DNA of 64,000 nucleotides, from contig NZ_FBYC01000004.1 of NCBI RefSeq assembly GCF_001517585.1, positions 1,178,001-1,242,000 on the forward strand, read 5' to 3'. This document shows, in pieces, positions 15,794-24,487 of the stretch. Each line of letters begins with the position of its first letter. Within the stretch, counting starts at the first letter, position 1. A program made the translations under genes and the position numbers. The notes under the pieces were generated by a model. It searched no databases and was not told where the DNA came from. It worked only from the letters and a program-made list of their open reading frames with translations. Origin of the DNA: Roseibaca calidilacus. GTDB taxonomy: Bacteria > Pseudomonadota > Alphaproteobacteria > Rhodobacterales > Rhodobacteraceae.

Positions 15794-16804
15794 ATGCTTC
15801 GCTTTGCAACCGTGTCCGTGATGGCACTGGCAACCGCACTTCCCGCTTTCGCGCAAGAAATCAACCTCTATTCCGGGCGTCATTACGACACCGACCTTGT
15901 TATTTACGAACGGTTCACCGAGGAAACCGGTATCAAGGTCAATGTGCTGGATGGCTCTGGCGATGAGCTTCAGGCCCGCATCGAGGCCGAGGGCGCCAAC
16001 TCCCCCGCTGACCTGTTCTGGACCGTCGATGGTGGCCGCCTGCACCGCGCCGTCGAAGCGGGCATTTTCCAGCCGGTCGAAAGCGACGTGCTGAACGCGC
16101 GTATCCCCGCCGATCTGCGCCACCCCGATGGCCTGCACTTCAGCCTGACCAGCCGCGCACGCGTGATCTATTACAACGCCGAAGCCGGGATGCCCGAAGG
16201 TGTCACCACCTACGAAGACCTCGCGCGCGACGATCTGGGCCTGTCGGTCTGCATCCGCACCTCGTCGAACATCTACAACGTCTCGCTGATGGCAGAGATG
16301 GTGCATGTTCACGGCGAGGAAGACGCACAGTCTTGGGCCGAGGGCCTGAAGGGCAACCTTGCACGTGAACCCCAGGGCGGCGATACCGACCAGATCCGCG
16401 CACTGGCGGCTGGCGAATGCGACCTGGCCGTGGCGAATACCTATTACTGGGGTCGCCTGCAAACCTCGTCCAATCCGGCCGACCGCGAAGTCGCTTCCAA
16501 AGTTCTGCCGATCTTCCCCAACCAGGATGATCGCGGCACGCATGTGAACGTGTCCGGCATCGGTGTTGTGGCAAATGCCCCGAACGCGGAAAACGCCGTC
16601 AAGTTCATCGAATTCCTGACCTCGCCCTTCGTCCAAAGCATTCTGGCCGATTCGAACAACGAATACCCAGTGGTCGAAGATACGGTCATTTCCGGTCCGA
16701 TGCGTGACTGGGCCGATTTCAAGCGCAGCGACACCAATATCGCAGATTACGGCACCAATCAGGCCGCAGCGATTGCTGTCTGGGACCGCGCCGCGTTCCC
16801 CTGA
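15794..16804 (+). CDS. Fe(3+) ABC transporter substrate-binding protein
   Basis: A 336-residue periplasmic binding protein of the FutA/FbpA/AfuA family. The signal peptide spans residues 1-20 (RFATVSVMALATALPAFAQ) and the mature protein begins EINLYSGRHYDTDLVIY, the classic iron-binding-protein opening with a Tyr ligand. Further Tyr-rich segments (ARVIYYNAEAG; VANTYYWGRLQ) are consistent with tyrosine iron ligands. ATG 15794 follows AAGGAGAG by 5 bases. It is divergent from the cognate permease gene; a terminator follows. Confidence 0.93.
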   Translation: MLRFATVSVMALATALPAFAQEINLYSGRHYDTDLVIYERFTEETGIKVNVLDGSGDELQARIEAEGANSPADLFWTVDGGRLHRAVEAGIFQPVESDVLNARIPADLRHPDGLHFSLTSRARVIYYNAEAGMPEGVTTYEDLARDDLGLSVCIRTSSNIYNVSLMAEMVHVHGEEDAQSWAEGLKGNLAREPQGGDTDQIRALAAGECDLAVANTYYWGRLQTSSNPADREVASKVLPIFPNQDDRGTHVNVSGIGVVANAPNAENAVKFIEFLTSPFVQSILADSNNEYPVVEDTVISGPMRDWADFKRSDTNIADYGTNQAAAIAVWDRAAFP

Positions 16805-16828
16805 TCCGGCCTTTGGGCTGATATGCGA

Positions 16829-16855
16829 AGGGCCGGTCACGCGACCGGCCCTTTT
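16829..16855 (+). terminator. intrinsic terminator after the iron-binding protein gene
   Basis: AGGGCCGGTC/GACCGGCCCT is a perfect 10-bp stem with a 4-base loop, followed by TTT(T). It lies between two convergent genes, 25 bases after the first stop codon. Confidence 0.85.
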
Positions 16856-16858
16856 GCT

Positions 16859-17854
16859 TTATTCGGGCGCGATGGCCAGAACGATCTTGCCAATATGTTC
16901 GGAGCTTTCCATCCGAGCATGGGCGCTTGCCGCATCGGCCAGTGCGAATTCACTGTCCATGACCGGGGCCAGCCGCCCGGCGGCGATCAACGGCCAGACC
17001 TTGGCTTCCAGATCGGCTGCAATCGCCGCCTTGGCCGCATCCGATTGCGGGCGCAGTGTAGACCCGGTAATGGTCAAGCGCCGCACCATCAGGGGCGCGA
17101 AATTCACCGCTACCTTGGGGCCTTGCAGAAAGGCGATTTGCACCAAGCGCCCATCCTCGGCCAAGGCTTTCAGGTTGCGCGGCAGGTAGTCGCCGCCCAC
17201 CATGTCCAGAATCAGGTTTGCCCCGCCCTCGCCCTTCAACACCGACACGAAATCCTCGTCGCGGTAGTTGATCGCGCGTTCGGCCCCAAGCCGGGTGCAG
17301 GCGTCGCATTTCTGGGCCGACCCCGCAGTGGCAAAAACCCGCGCGCCAAAAGCATGGGCAAGCTGAATCGCCGTCGTGCCGATGCCGGACGACCCGCCAT
17401 GCACCAAGAACCGCTCGCCCGCCTGCAAACCGCCCCGCATGAAGACATTGGACCAGACAGTGAAACAGGTTTCGGGCAAACACGCGGCCTCGCGCAGGCT
17501 CATGCCATCCGGCACCGGCAGAACCTGCCCGGCATCGGTCGCGGCATGTTCGGCGTACGACCCGCCGGGAAACAGCGCACAGACCCGGTCGCCCACTTTC
17601 CAGCGCGCGACGCCCGCGCCCACGGCGGCAATGGTGCCGGCCCCTTCCAGCCCCGGCAGGTCGCTGGCACCGGGGGGCGGGTCATAGGCGCCCGCGCGCT
17701 GCAAGGCGTCGGGGCGGTTCACACCGGCATAAGCCACGCGCACCACCACCTGCCCCGCGCCGGGCACCGGCACCGGGCGCTCGACCGCGCGCAGCACCTC
17801 CGGCCCGCCGGGCTTCGCGATCTCGACCGCGCGCATTGTATGTGGCAGATCCAT
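16859..17854 (-). CDS. NAD(P)H quinone oxidoreductase, PIG3/QOR family (zinc-free MDR)
   Basis: A 331-residue medium-chain dehydrogenase. Residues 1-120 form the GroES-like domain (GGPEVLRAVERPVP, VAYAGVNRPDALQRAG) without zinc-ligand cysteines, and residues 125-270 the Rossmann domain with HGGSSGIGTTAIQLAHAFGA. FVLLHG-type and LILDMVGGDY segments match the PIG3 NAD(P)H quinone oxidoreductases. ATG 17854 follows GGAGG by 9 bases. It lies 79 bases downstream of the class IV aminotransferase gene on the same strand, with repeat copy B between them. Confidence 0.9.
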   Translation of the reverse strand: MDLPHTMRAVEIAKPGGPEVLRAVERPVPVPGAGQVVVRVAYAGVNRPDALQRAGAYDPPPGASDLPGLEGAGTIAAVGAGVARWKVGDRVCALFPGGSYAEHAATDAGQVLPVPDGMSLREAACLPETCFTVWSNVFMRGGLQAGERFLVHGGSSGIGTTAIQLAHAFGARVFATAGSAQKCDACTRLGAERAINYRDEDFVSVLKGEGGANLILDMVGGDYLPRNLKALAEDGRLVQIAFLQGPKVAVNFAPLMVRRLTITGSTLRPQSDAAKAAIAADLEAKVWPLIAAGRLAPVMDSEFALADAASAHARMESSEHIGKIVLAIAPE

Positions 17855-17871
17855 CCCTGCACTCCTCCCGT

Positions 17872-17933
17872 TTCATCCTTGCAAAAATATCCTGGGGTGA
17901 ATGGTCCCGCAGGGACCAGAGGGGCAAAGCCCC
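17872..17933 (-). repeat. 3'-end motif copy B: two GC hairpins followed by ATATTTTTGCAAGGATGAA
   Basis: On the minus strand the aminotransferase stop codon is followed at once by GGGGC/GCCCC (17921-17933), then GGTCCC/GGGACC (17903-17917), then a 21-base motif (17872-17892) identical to copy A. The motif ends 17 bases before the start codon of the quinone oxidoreductase, so it occupies the whole spacer between these two genes. Confidence 0.6.
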
Positions 17934-18833
17934 TTAAACCCCGGCTGCCACTTCGCGCAGCGCCTTGACAGTCTCTCCTCCCGACAGCGCATAATCCCAA
18001 TACAGATCGCGCGCGCGCAACCCCATCCGGGGCGCGCCCATGGCGCGGTCCTTGTAGCGCGCAACAGGCATGACCTTGGCGATATTTCCGGTCACGAAAA
18101 TCTCGTCCGCCGTGTCGAAATCCTCCAGCGTCAGGCTGGTCTCAACCACCTCTACCCCGTCGGCGCGCAGCAGGCCGATGACCCGCTGACGGGTAATTCC
18201 GTTCAGGAACATGCCATTGGGCACCGGCGTGAAGACAACGCCATCGCGGACCATGAACACATTGGTCGATGCGGTTTCGGCGACGAACCCCTCCACGTCC
18301 AGCGACAGCGCGTTGGAAAAGCCGCGCTTGCGGGCATCGGCCATGATGCGGGCATTGTTGGCGTAAAGCGCACCCGCCTTGGCCTCTGTCACCGCCATAT
18401 CGGGGCGTGGGCGGCAGAACGGCGAGACGGTCAGCGAAAAGCCCCCGACACTCGGCATGTCCAACGCTTCGATGCAGATTGAGAACCCGGTATTCTCTGG
18501 CACCACGTCGATAATGCCGGGCGCGGAATCGCGCGACCACATCATCGGGCGCAGATACAGCGCGCGGTCTGCGCCAAAGCGCGCGCAGCCTTCCTCCATC
18601 AGGCCCTGCACGGTTTCGGCATCAACCGGCGGGATCATCCCCATTGCTTCGGCAGAGCGGATGATGCGCGCAGAATGCAGGTCCAGATCGGGGCGCGCGC
18701 CATCGAACTGGCGCGCACCGTCAAACACCGTGCTGCCCAGCCATGCGGCATGGTCCGCTGCCGTAATGATCGGCGCGGCCCCTTCATGCCAAGTGCCTTC
18801 ATACCAAGTAAGAATCTCCTTGCCGACTGCCAT
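17934..18833 (-). CDS. branched-chain amino acid aminotransferase family (fold-type IV PLP enzyme)
   Basis: A 299-residue PLP enzyme. The Schiff-base lysine is K152 in TEAKAGALYANNARI, with the substrate-side motif GFVAETASTNVFMV and LNGITRQRVIGLLR downstream, matching IlvE-type transaminases. The YLRPMMW segment near 93-99 is the substrate-facing loop. The 'AKAGALY' context is slightly unusual against the common K-x-x-G-N-Y of IlvE, so a D-amino-acid or omega-transaminase specificity cannot be excluded. It heads a two-gene unit with the quinone oxidoreductase. Confidence 0.88.
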   Translation of the reverse strand: MAVGKEILTWYEGTWHEGAAPIITAADHAAWLGSTVFDGARQFDGARPDLDLHSARIIRSAEAMGMIPPVDAETVQGLMEEGCARFGADRALYLRPMMWSRDSAPGIIDVVPENTGFSICIEALDMPSVGGFSLTVSPFCRPRPDMAVTEAKAGALYANNARIMADARKRGFSNALSLDVEGFVAETASTNVFMVRDGVVFTPVPNGMFLNGITRQRVIGLLRADGVEVVETSLTLEDFDTADEIFVTGNIAKVMPVARYKDRAMGAPRMGLRARDLYWDYALSGGETVKALREVAAGV

Positions 18834-18892
18834 CGCGCCTGTCCCGTCTTGTTTTTCGGATCAGCGCAACTTGCGGCTTGGGCTGGCCCGCG

Positions 18893-19582
18893 TCAACCCT
18901 GCCGCGTGCGCGGCATATAGCCCGGCAGATCGGGGCGCACGCGGCTGCTGGGCGCCTTGATGCAGGCAAGCGCCGCACTTGGCCCGGCAAAGAGTGTGCT
19001 CAGAACCGGGTTCTTGCGCAGCGCAGATTTCACCCGCTCGACCTGCATCACCCCGTCGATGCGGCGGTCAAGAAACTCCCATGTGGCTTGCGCATTCGGG
19101 CTGTCATCGCCCAGCCAGAACAGCACCGTCGCGGAATAGACCCCGGCCAGCGTTGCACGCTTGGTATACCAGTTGTAATCGGTGGCCGTGTCACCCAATG
19201 CGGTCCAAATCGTATCTGCCGTGCCCCAGATTGCGCGCGCGCCATCGGCGGCATAGAGCGGCAGCGCGAACAGCGTCGTGCCGCGGCGCACCAATTCGCG
19301 GTCCTCGGCCGCTTCCAGACGCAACCGCACCGCCAGCGCGATGCGCTCGCGGATACGCAAATGCGACAGGTCGTGATCGGCCAGCGCGCGCAGCATCAAC
19401 GCATCGCCCCGCGCGTGATAGGCCAGCGCCATATCGACACCGCCCCGCGGAAAGACCGCCTTGGCGGCGGCCATATCCACCCCGCAATCGGCGGCAGCGG
19501 CACGCAGGGCGGCATCTCCCCAGCCGTCGAACGGCACATGGATCAGCGCGGCATCTAGCAATTTCTCGGTCAGATCACTCAT
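18893..19582 (-). CDS. COQ9 family ubiquinone biosynthesis protein
   Basis: A 229-residue protein with the TetR-like helical fold of COQ9, which binds lipids and helps ubiquinone biosynthesis. The N-terminus (TEKLLDAALIHVPFDGWGDAAL) resembles a degenerate HTH, and the DYNWYTKRATLAGVYSATVLFW segment near residues 135-156 is the family signature. It overlaps no neighbour and is divergent from rpsU. Confidence 0.92.
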   Translation of the reverse strand: MSDLTEKLLDAALIHVPFDGWGDAALRAAAADCGVDMAAAKAVFPRGGVDMALAYHARGDALMLRALADHDLSHLRIRERIALAVRLRLEAAEDRELVRRGTTLFALPLYAADGARAIWGTADTIWTALGDTATDYNWYTKRATLAGVYSATVLFWLGDDSPNAQATWEFLDRRIDGVMQVERVKSALRKNPVLSTLFAGPSAALACIKAPSSRVRPDLPGYMPRTRQG

Positions 19583-19690
19583 GGAACACCCTCTATCTGG
19601 TCATACGGCTGGACATAGCGCCAAGGCTCTGCTATGCGACCGCTTCCTGCGATTTATGCAACTTTAACTTGGAAAGGTGGTGAAAACCAC

Positions 19691-19897
19691 ATGCAGGTAT
19701 CGGTTCGTGACAACAATGTCGATCAGGCCCTTCGTGCGCTGAAGAAGAAACTCCAGCGTGAAGGTGTGTTTCGCGAAATGAAGCTCAAGCAGCATTTCGA
19801 GAAACCGTCCGAGAAAAAAGCCCGTGAAAAGGCTGAAGCGATTCGCCGTGCGCGCAAACTGGCGCGTAAAAAGGCGCAGCGCGAGAACGGACTCTGA
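19691..19897 (+). CDS. rpsU: 30S ribosomal protein S21
   Basis: A 68-residue, very basic small-subunit protein. The sequence starts [20 protein letters not shown] and ends in a Lys/Arg/Ala-rich helix, as expected of S21. ATG 19691 is preferred; earlier in-frame ATG at 19634 would add an unrelated leader. A strong terminator follows 46 bases after the stop codon. Confidence 0.97.
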   Translation: MQVSVRDNNVDQALRALKKKLQREGVFREMKLKQHFEKPSEKKAREKAEAIRRARKLARKKAQRENGL

Positions 19898-19942
19898 GCT
19901 TCGGCAGAACCGAAGCAGGGCTTGGCCCTTGCACATAAAAGC

Positions 19943-19976
19943 AAACCCCCGAAGGCCCAGCCTGCGGGGGTTTTTT
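19943..19976 (+). terminator. intrinsic terminator of rpsU
   Basis: AAACCCCCG/CGGGGGTTT forms the stem with a 13-base loop and a run of six T. Strong, canonical shape. Confidence 0.92.
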
Positions 19977-19980
19977 GATG

Positions 19981-20397
19981 TCAGTCAGCGCGGCGCGCAA
20001 CATGCACCGCACAGAGCGCGCGGCCCACGATCTTGGCAGCGGTAGAGCCAAGCATCAGCCTATGCGTGCCGGGCCGGTGCGAGGCAATGACGATGCAATC
20101 AACCCCGTTTTCTTGCGCGTAATCCAGCACCTCATGCGCTGGATCGCCCTCGACCACAACAGCGTGGCCATCCTCGAAGCCTGCCGCCAAGCCGCCCAGA
20201 TCGGCCGTGATCGCCCTGTGCATATCCTCGCGCCAATTCTCTGGCAGGTAGTCCAAGGTGAATAGCGGCGCGGGTTCCATCACATGAATCAGCGTGACCT
20301 TCGCCCCCGGCGCGGCCAATGCGCGCGCAACCTGCAACGAGCGCGCGGCGTCATGTTCGCCCTCATAGGCAACGGTAACAAGTAGATGGGAATACAT
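19981..20397 (-). CDS. universal stress protein (UspA family)
   Basis: A 138-residue single-domain UspA. The N-terminus YSHLLVTVAYEGEHDAARSL and the C-terminal ATP-binding-type motif HRPGTHRLMLGSTAAKIVGRA (G-2x-G-9x-G-S/T type) are visible, so it is probably an ATP-binding Usp. ATG 20397 follows AGGAGG by 6 bases. It stands alone between rpsU and the rpsI operon, convergent with the former. Confidence 0.93.
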   Translation of the reverse strand: MYSHLLVTVAYEGEHDAARSLQVARALAAPGAKVTLIHVMEPAPLFTLDYLPENWREDMHRAITADLGGLAAGFEDGHAVVVEGDPAHEVLDYAQENGVDCIVIASHRPGTHRLMLGSTAAKIVGRALCAVHVARRAD

Positions 20398-20464
20398 GCG
20401 GCCTCCTGTCTGGTTTGGCGCAGCCACTAAACCAAGACGACCAGCAGAAAGAAACCCAAAATGC

Positions 20465-20494
20465 AAAACGCCCGGACAATCGGTCCGGGCGTTT
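20465..20494 (-). terminator. intrinsic terminator of the rplM-rpsI operon
   Basis: AAACGCCCGGAC (20466-20477)/GTCCGGGCGTTT (20483-20494) is a perfect 12-bp stem; on the minus strand it ends in TTTT. It is 22 bases beyond the rpsI stop codon. Confidence 0.9.
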
Positions 20495-20515
20495 GCGGTA
20501 GCACGTGTAAGGCGC

Positions 20516-21010
20516 TTAACGCTTCGAGAACTGGAAGCTGCGGCGGGCTTTCGCGCGGCCGAATTTCTTGCGTTCCACCACGCGGCTGTCGCGGGTCAGG
20601 AAACCAGCGGCTTTCAGCGCCGGGCGCAGGGTCGGATCGTAAAGCTGCAACGCTTTGGAAATGCCGTGCTTGACAGCGCCAGCCTGACCGGACAGGCCGC
20701 CACCGGCGACCGTTGCGATCACGTCAAACTGGTCGACAACACCAGCCACCTGGAAGGGCTGACGCAGGATCATCTGCAACACCGGGCGTGCGAAATACTT
20801 GGTGTAGTCGATGAACTGGCCCTTGTTGTCACGCACCAGCATCTTGCCGGAACCCGGCTTGATCCAGACGCGGGCAACCGCATCCTTGCGCTTGCCGGTG
20901 GCGTAGGACCGGCCCAGCTCGTCGCGGACGGGTTCGCGGGCGGGTGCCGCTTCGGCAACCGGGGTGACGACCGATTTCAGATCGTCCAGCGTTTTCAGAT
21001 CGTCGCTCAT
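20516..21010 (-). CDS. rpsI: 30S ribosomal protein S9
   Basis: A 164-residue S9 with the usual bacterial core ([47 protein letters not shown]) and the conserved C-terminal tail ending in FSKR that reaches the decoding site. The ~35-residue N-terminal extension is typical of alphaproteobacterial S9. Two starts compete: ATG 21010 (GGAG at a good 9-base distance) and ATG 21016, which overlaps the rplM stop as ATGA. Second gene of the rplM-rpsI operon. Confidence 0.97.
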   Translation of the reverse strand: MSDDLKTLDDLKSVVTPVAEAAPAREPVRDELGRSYATGKRKDAVARVWIKPGSGKMLVRDNKGQFIDYTKYFARPVLQMILRQPFQVAGVVDQFDVIATVAGGGLSGQAGAVKHGISKALQLYDPTLRPALKAAGFLTRDSRVVERKKFGRAKARRSFQFSKR

Positions 21011-21012
21011 GG

Positions 21013-21474
21013 TCATGCGCTCCGCGTGTTCTTGGTGTTCATGGATTTGACATCCAGAACTTCGGGTTGCTGGGCTTCATGCGGATGCTCGGTGCCGGCA
21101 TAGACGCGCAGATGGGTCATCTGCTGGCGCGACAGCGGACCACCGGGCAGCATGCGTTTGACCGCCTGCATCAGCACGCGCTCTGGAAAGCGACCTTCCA
21201 GAATCTGGCCCGTGGTGCGCGACTTGATCCCACCGGGATGGCCGGTGTGCCAGTAGTTCGGCTTGGTGCGCTTGTTGCCCGTGATCTGCACCTTCTCGGC
21301 GTTAATCACGATGACATTGTCGCCCATATCCATATGCGGGGTGAAGGACGGTTTGTGCTTGCCGCGCAAGCGCATGGCGATGATCGAGGCAAGACGGCCC
21401 AGCACGACGCCTTCGGCATCGATGATGATCCATTTCTTCTCGATATCCGCCGGTGTGGCAGAGAAGGTTTTCAT
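21013..21474 (-). CDS. rplM: 50S ribosomal protein L13
   Basis: A 153-residue L13. The opening [15 protein letters not shown], the central [18 protein letters not shown] and [18 protein letters not shown], and the C-terminal [17 protein letters not shown] are diagnostic. ATG 21474 is the family start; upstream in-frame codons are leader. First gene of the operon, with a sigma70-type promoter 53-80 bases upstream. Confidence 0.97.
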   Translation of the reverse strand: MKTFSATPADIEKKWIIIDAEGVVLGRLASIIAMRLRGKHKPSFTPHMDMGDNVIVINAEKVQITGNKRTKPNYWHTGHPGGIKSRTTGQILEGRFPERVLMQAVKRMLPGGPLSRQQMTHLRVYAGTEHPHEAQQPEVLDVKSMNTKNTRSA

Positions 21475-21526
21475 GACGAGACCCTTGAGAGAGAACATTT
21501 CAGCCCCCATCCGGGGCGCTGCGGGT

Positions 21527-21554
21527 GTTCTACGCATATTCGCGCGGCGGTCAA
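21527..21554 (-). promoter_or_regulatory. sigma70-type promoter of rplM-rpsI
   Basis: On the minus strand TTGACC (21554-21549), a 16-base spacer and TAGAAC (21532-21527) precede rplM. The AT-rich stretch just upstream (21570-21610) could act as an UP element, as common for ribosomal operons. Confidence 0.55.
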
Positions 21555-21611
21555 GGGGTGCACGCCTTCATTTTATAATCAAAATCAATGGCTTACAATT
21601 TAGGTATTATA

Positions 21612-22382
21612 TTACCCCAAAATTTCCGCATCTGGCGCAGCCCATTTGATCCGGCCATGGTCGAATCCGTAGCGAATGGTGGGTTTGACGATCTCAAAAT
21701 AAGGCGACAGGTCGAAATCGCGCGGCACGAACAGCGAATGGTGACGAATGTGAAAAATCTCGCGCCGGGAATAGTCGGACCCATGTGCGCGCGAGCGGCG
21801 AATCTCGGGCAAGATCGGGTAGCGCACCGATTGAAACGCCTGCGCGATCAGCGATGAACAGATTGCGCGCGTCGGATCGCCAGAGCCAAGCGCCAGCATC
21901 CGGCGGCGAAAGCGGATCGGAACGGGCGGCGTGGGGAACAGGTAGCGCGCCAGATCAATAATGTTGCGCAGGTCATATTCATACCCGATCCGGTCGAGCA
22001 TAAAGCGCGCCACCGCGTCGCGCTCTGCTTCCGACAACCCCACGGCGCGGCAGATGCGGATATTGGAACGGGCGTATTTCGACAAGGGCACAGCATGAAC
22101 GCCGTTTTGCAGCGTCACCTCGATCAGCATATGCGGCCCCTGCCCCGGCAGCATGTCGCCCACATAAAGCGCGGCATGGGACCATGTGCTTTGCGTCAGA
22201 TACTTGATCGCGGTCGAAATCTTGGCCCGCCCCTCGACCAGCAGCACATCGCCCCGGCGCAAGGTGCGGATCAGCATGTCCGGGTCAAGCGCCGCGCGCG
22301 GTTCAAATTGCGCCCGGTCGCGTTCCAGCCAGCGGCCAAGCGCCTGCCCAATGCGGTCACGGATAGAGATTGCGCCACTCAT
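21612..22382 (-). CDS. YiiX/YebB-like NlpC/P60 (permuted papain-fold) cysteine hydrolase
   Basis: A 256-residue cytosolic protein of the permuted NlpC/P60 superfamily (YiiX, YaeF, poxvirus G6R). The conserved histidine is H69 in STWSHAALYVGD, after GDVLLVEG (44-51), and the cysteine is C175 in RAICSSLIAQAFQ. No signal peptide. Members are thought to cleave amide or ester bonds of lipids or peptides; the substrate is not known. It starts 39 bases beyond the SseB gene stop on the same strand, so the two may form one transcript. Confidence 0.85.
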   Translation of the reverse strand: MSGAISIRDRIGQALGRWLERDRAQFEPRAALDPDMLIRTLRRGDVLLVEGRAKISTAIKYLTQSTWSHAALYVGDMLPGQGPHMLIEVTLQNGVHAVPLSKYARSNIRICRAVGLSEAERDAVARFMLDRIGYEYDLRNIIDLARYLFPTPPVPIRFRRRMLALGSGDPTRAICSSLIAQAFQSVRYPILPEIRRSRAHGSDYSRREIFHIRHHSLFVPRDFDLSPYFEIVKPTIRYGFDHGRIKWAAPDAEILG

Positions 22383-22421
22383 ACCAGCCTCTTCCTGTCG
22401 CCGCGGGCCTGCGCCGCGCGC

Positions 22422-23204
22422 CTATTTCAAGCGCGGCGGCGCGTTCGGGTCCAGCCCCGGCGCTTTCATCTCGACCGGTTTGGCGGGTTGCGGCAGATCG
22501 AAGCGCAGCCCGACCCGCGCCAGTTCCGCCGCACGGCCATCATCGGCGGACACAAAGGTCACGTCCAACTGGCCCGCTTCCACCCCGGAAAACCCGAGCG
22601 CGCCTTGCACAGCCTGCGCCAGCACGTTTTCAGCACCCGTGGCCGCATCGACAAAGGCTAGCATGTAGCCCTTCTGCCCGCTCTCATATTCCGTGCCAAC
22701 CAGATAAGCGAGCGCGGCCAGCCCCTCCATCCGCGCCAAACGGGCATCGAGCGCTGTCAAAACCATTTCCGGCAACCCGCGCGGGGGGTGAAAGGCGGTG
22801 ACACGGTTTTCCAACTCTTCCGGGCGCTCTGACAAGGTCTCTGCCAGCCATGCCAATATTTCGGGCGGGAACACCCGCGCCGAAGGGGCCACGCCCAAGT
22901 TCAACCCCAGCCCCATGTTGCTTTCCGCCAGCATCTCGACCACCACGCGGCCCGGCAGCGCCGCATAGGGCGCGGGCAAGCCGGTGAATTCGGTCAAGCG
23001 GTCCTCGCGGTCAAAGGCCAGCACGATGGGGCCATCTTCCAGATCGAACACCTTGGGGTCCAGCTTGTCACCCGCCGCCTCGCGTTCCAGCAGCAAGAAC
23101 AACTCGCCCTCTGTCAGGCGCGCATAGTAGCGCAGCCGGGTCGGGATGTCGTCGGGCGCGGCCTCTGTCGCGGCAAAGGCCAGATCTAGCGGTGTTTCGG
23201 TCAT
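22422..23204 (-). CDS. SseB family protein
   Basis: A 260-residue soluble protein with an SseB N-terminal domain (LRYYARLTEGELFLLLE; LAFDREDRLTEFTGLPAPYAALPGRVVVEML) and an SseB-like C-terminal region (GYMLAFVDAATGAENVLAQAV; DVTFVSADDGRAAEL). Function of the family outside Salmonella sulfurtransferase studies is unclear. ATG 23204 is chosen because it opens directly on the domain; the frame stays open for 420 more codons upstream but that part is antisense to a transporter gene. Confidence 0.85.
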   Translation of the reverse strand: MTETPLDLAFAATEAAPDDIPTRLRYYARLTEGELFLLLEREAAGDKLDPKVFDLEDGPIVLAFDREDRLTEFTGLPAPYAALPGRVVVEMLAESNMGLGLNLGVAPSARVFPPEILAWLAETLSERPEELENRVTAFHPPRGLPEMVLTALDARLARMEGLAALAYLVGTEYESGQKGYMLAFVDAATGAENVLAQAVQGALGFSGVEAGQLDVTFVSADDGRAAELARVGLRFDLPQPAKPVEMKAPGLDPNAPPRLK

Positions 23205-23342
23205 AAAGGCCCCCGTGGCATATGGTGCCATGGCTAGAAGGCGCGCGCCCGAATGGCAAGGTGCCCGAACGCCCCGCCGTGCGAATTGCATTCTTGCGCG
23301 ATCCGGCATATTGCACATGTGAACAACTTTGCAGGCCCCAAC

Positions 23343-24269
23343 ATGCTGACGCGCGGCCATTCCGCCAAACCCCTGACCGGCATTGCGTTGAATGTATCGG
23401 CGCTGTTCGTGCTGGTCTGCATGGCCGCCTGCGTCAAAGCCGCAACCGCAGAGGTGCCGACCGGGCAGGCCGTGTTCGCGCGCGCGGCATTCTCGCTGCC
23501 GCTGATCCTGGGCTGGATCGCCGCGCAAGGGCCATTGTCGGACGGGCTGCGCATGGCGCGCCCCCGCCTGCACCTGCTGCGCGGCGCGCTGGGAACGGTG
23601 GCCCTGTCGCTGAACTTTCTGGCGCTCTCGCTGCTGCCTTTGCCCGAAGTGACCACCATCGGTTTCGCCGCGCCCATGGTCACGCTGGTCTTTGCCGTGG
23701 TCATTCTGCGCGAACAGGTCCGCCTGCTGCGTTGGGGCGCGGTCATCATCGGCTTTGCGGGCGTGATGATCGTGGTCTGGCCACGGCTGGGCTTGGGGGA
23801 TGGGGCCGACAGCCTTGCCCGCATCGGCGCGCTGGCAGCCCTTGGGTCGGCCACCGCGGCGGCTTTGGTCAAGATCTTGCTGCGCCGCATGGTCGAGCGC
23901 GAAAGCACACCCGCCATCGTGTTCTATTTCGCGCTGACCGCCAGCCTGATGGGGCTTTTGACCGCACCCTTCGGCTGGGTTTGGCCCACGCGCGATGTGG
24001 CGCTGTTGCTGGTCGCCTCTGGCCTGCTTGGCGGCATCGGCCAGTTGATGATGACCGCCAGTTACCGCTATGCCGACGCCTCGGCTCTGGCCCCCTTCTG
24101 GTATGCGCAACTTCTGTTCGCAACAGTGCTGGGTTTTTTGCTGTTCGACGAGGTGCCCACCGCGCAGATGCTGATCGGCGCCGGGCTGGTCATCGGGGCG
24201 GGCCTGCTGATCGCATGGCGCGAATCGCGGCTGGGCAAACAGGCGCGGCGGCGCGAAACGCCGCTTTAG
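23343..24269 (+). CDS. DMT superfamily (EamA) transporter
   Basis: A 308-residue membrane protein with ten predicted helices in two EamA repeats, roughly residues 15-145 and 160-295. Typical motifs include LLRGALGTVALSLNFLALS and ASYRYADASALAPFWYAQLLFA, the latter near the end of the second repeat. Probably exports a metabolite such as an amino acid. ATG 23343 used; GTG 23319 in frame is an alternative. It is divergent from the SseB gene. Confidence 0.88.
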   Translation: MLTRGHSAKPLTGIALNVSALFVLVCMAACVKAATAEVPTGQAVFARAAFSLPLILGWIAAQGPLSDGLRMARPRLHLLRGALGTVALSLNFLALSLLPLPEVTTIGFAAPMVTLVFAVVILREQVRLLRWGAVIIGFAGVMIVVWPRLGLGDGADSLARIGALAALGSATAAALVKILLRRMVERESTPAIVFYFALTASLMGLLTAPFGWVWPTRDVALLLVASGLLGGIGQLMMTASYRYADASALAPFWYAQLLFATVLGFLLFDEVPTAQMLIGAGLVIGAGLLIAWRESRLGKQARRRETPL

Positions 24270-24487
24270 GGCCACGGGCGCAAATAAGGGCCATTTGCCA
24301 GCCCGCGCGACGGTTGCACGATGTTGTTCCGCCGGGGCAGGCATAGTCGAAACACCCGTTTTCCCATCCGCCTGACCGGAAAAAAATCCGCCGTGCAGGG
24401 CGGCGGCGCGCGCGCGCGTCATCCCTTGCGCGGTGCGGGCTATCGGCCTAGCTGCCCACCAATACCCCATGGCCCGGAGGCTTTGAC

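Noticed and set aside
22422-24470. A 682-codon open frame that covers the SseB gene and continues antisense to the DMT transporter
   Set aside because: Only the last 260 codons look like a protein family; the rest is low-complexity Gln/Arg/Gly and lies opposite a convincing transporter gene. It is a shadow of high GC codon use.
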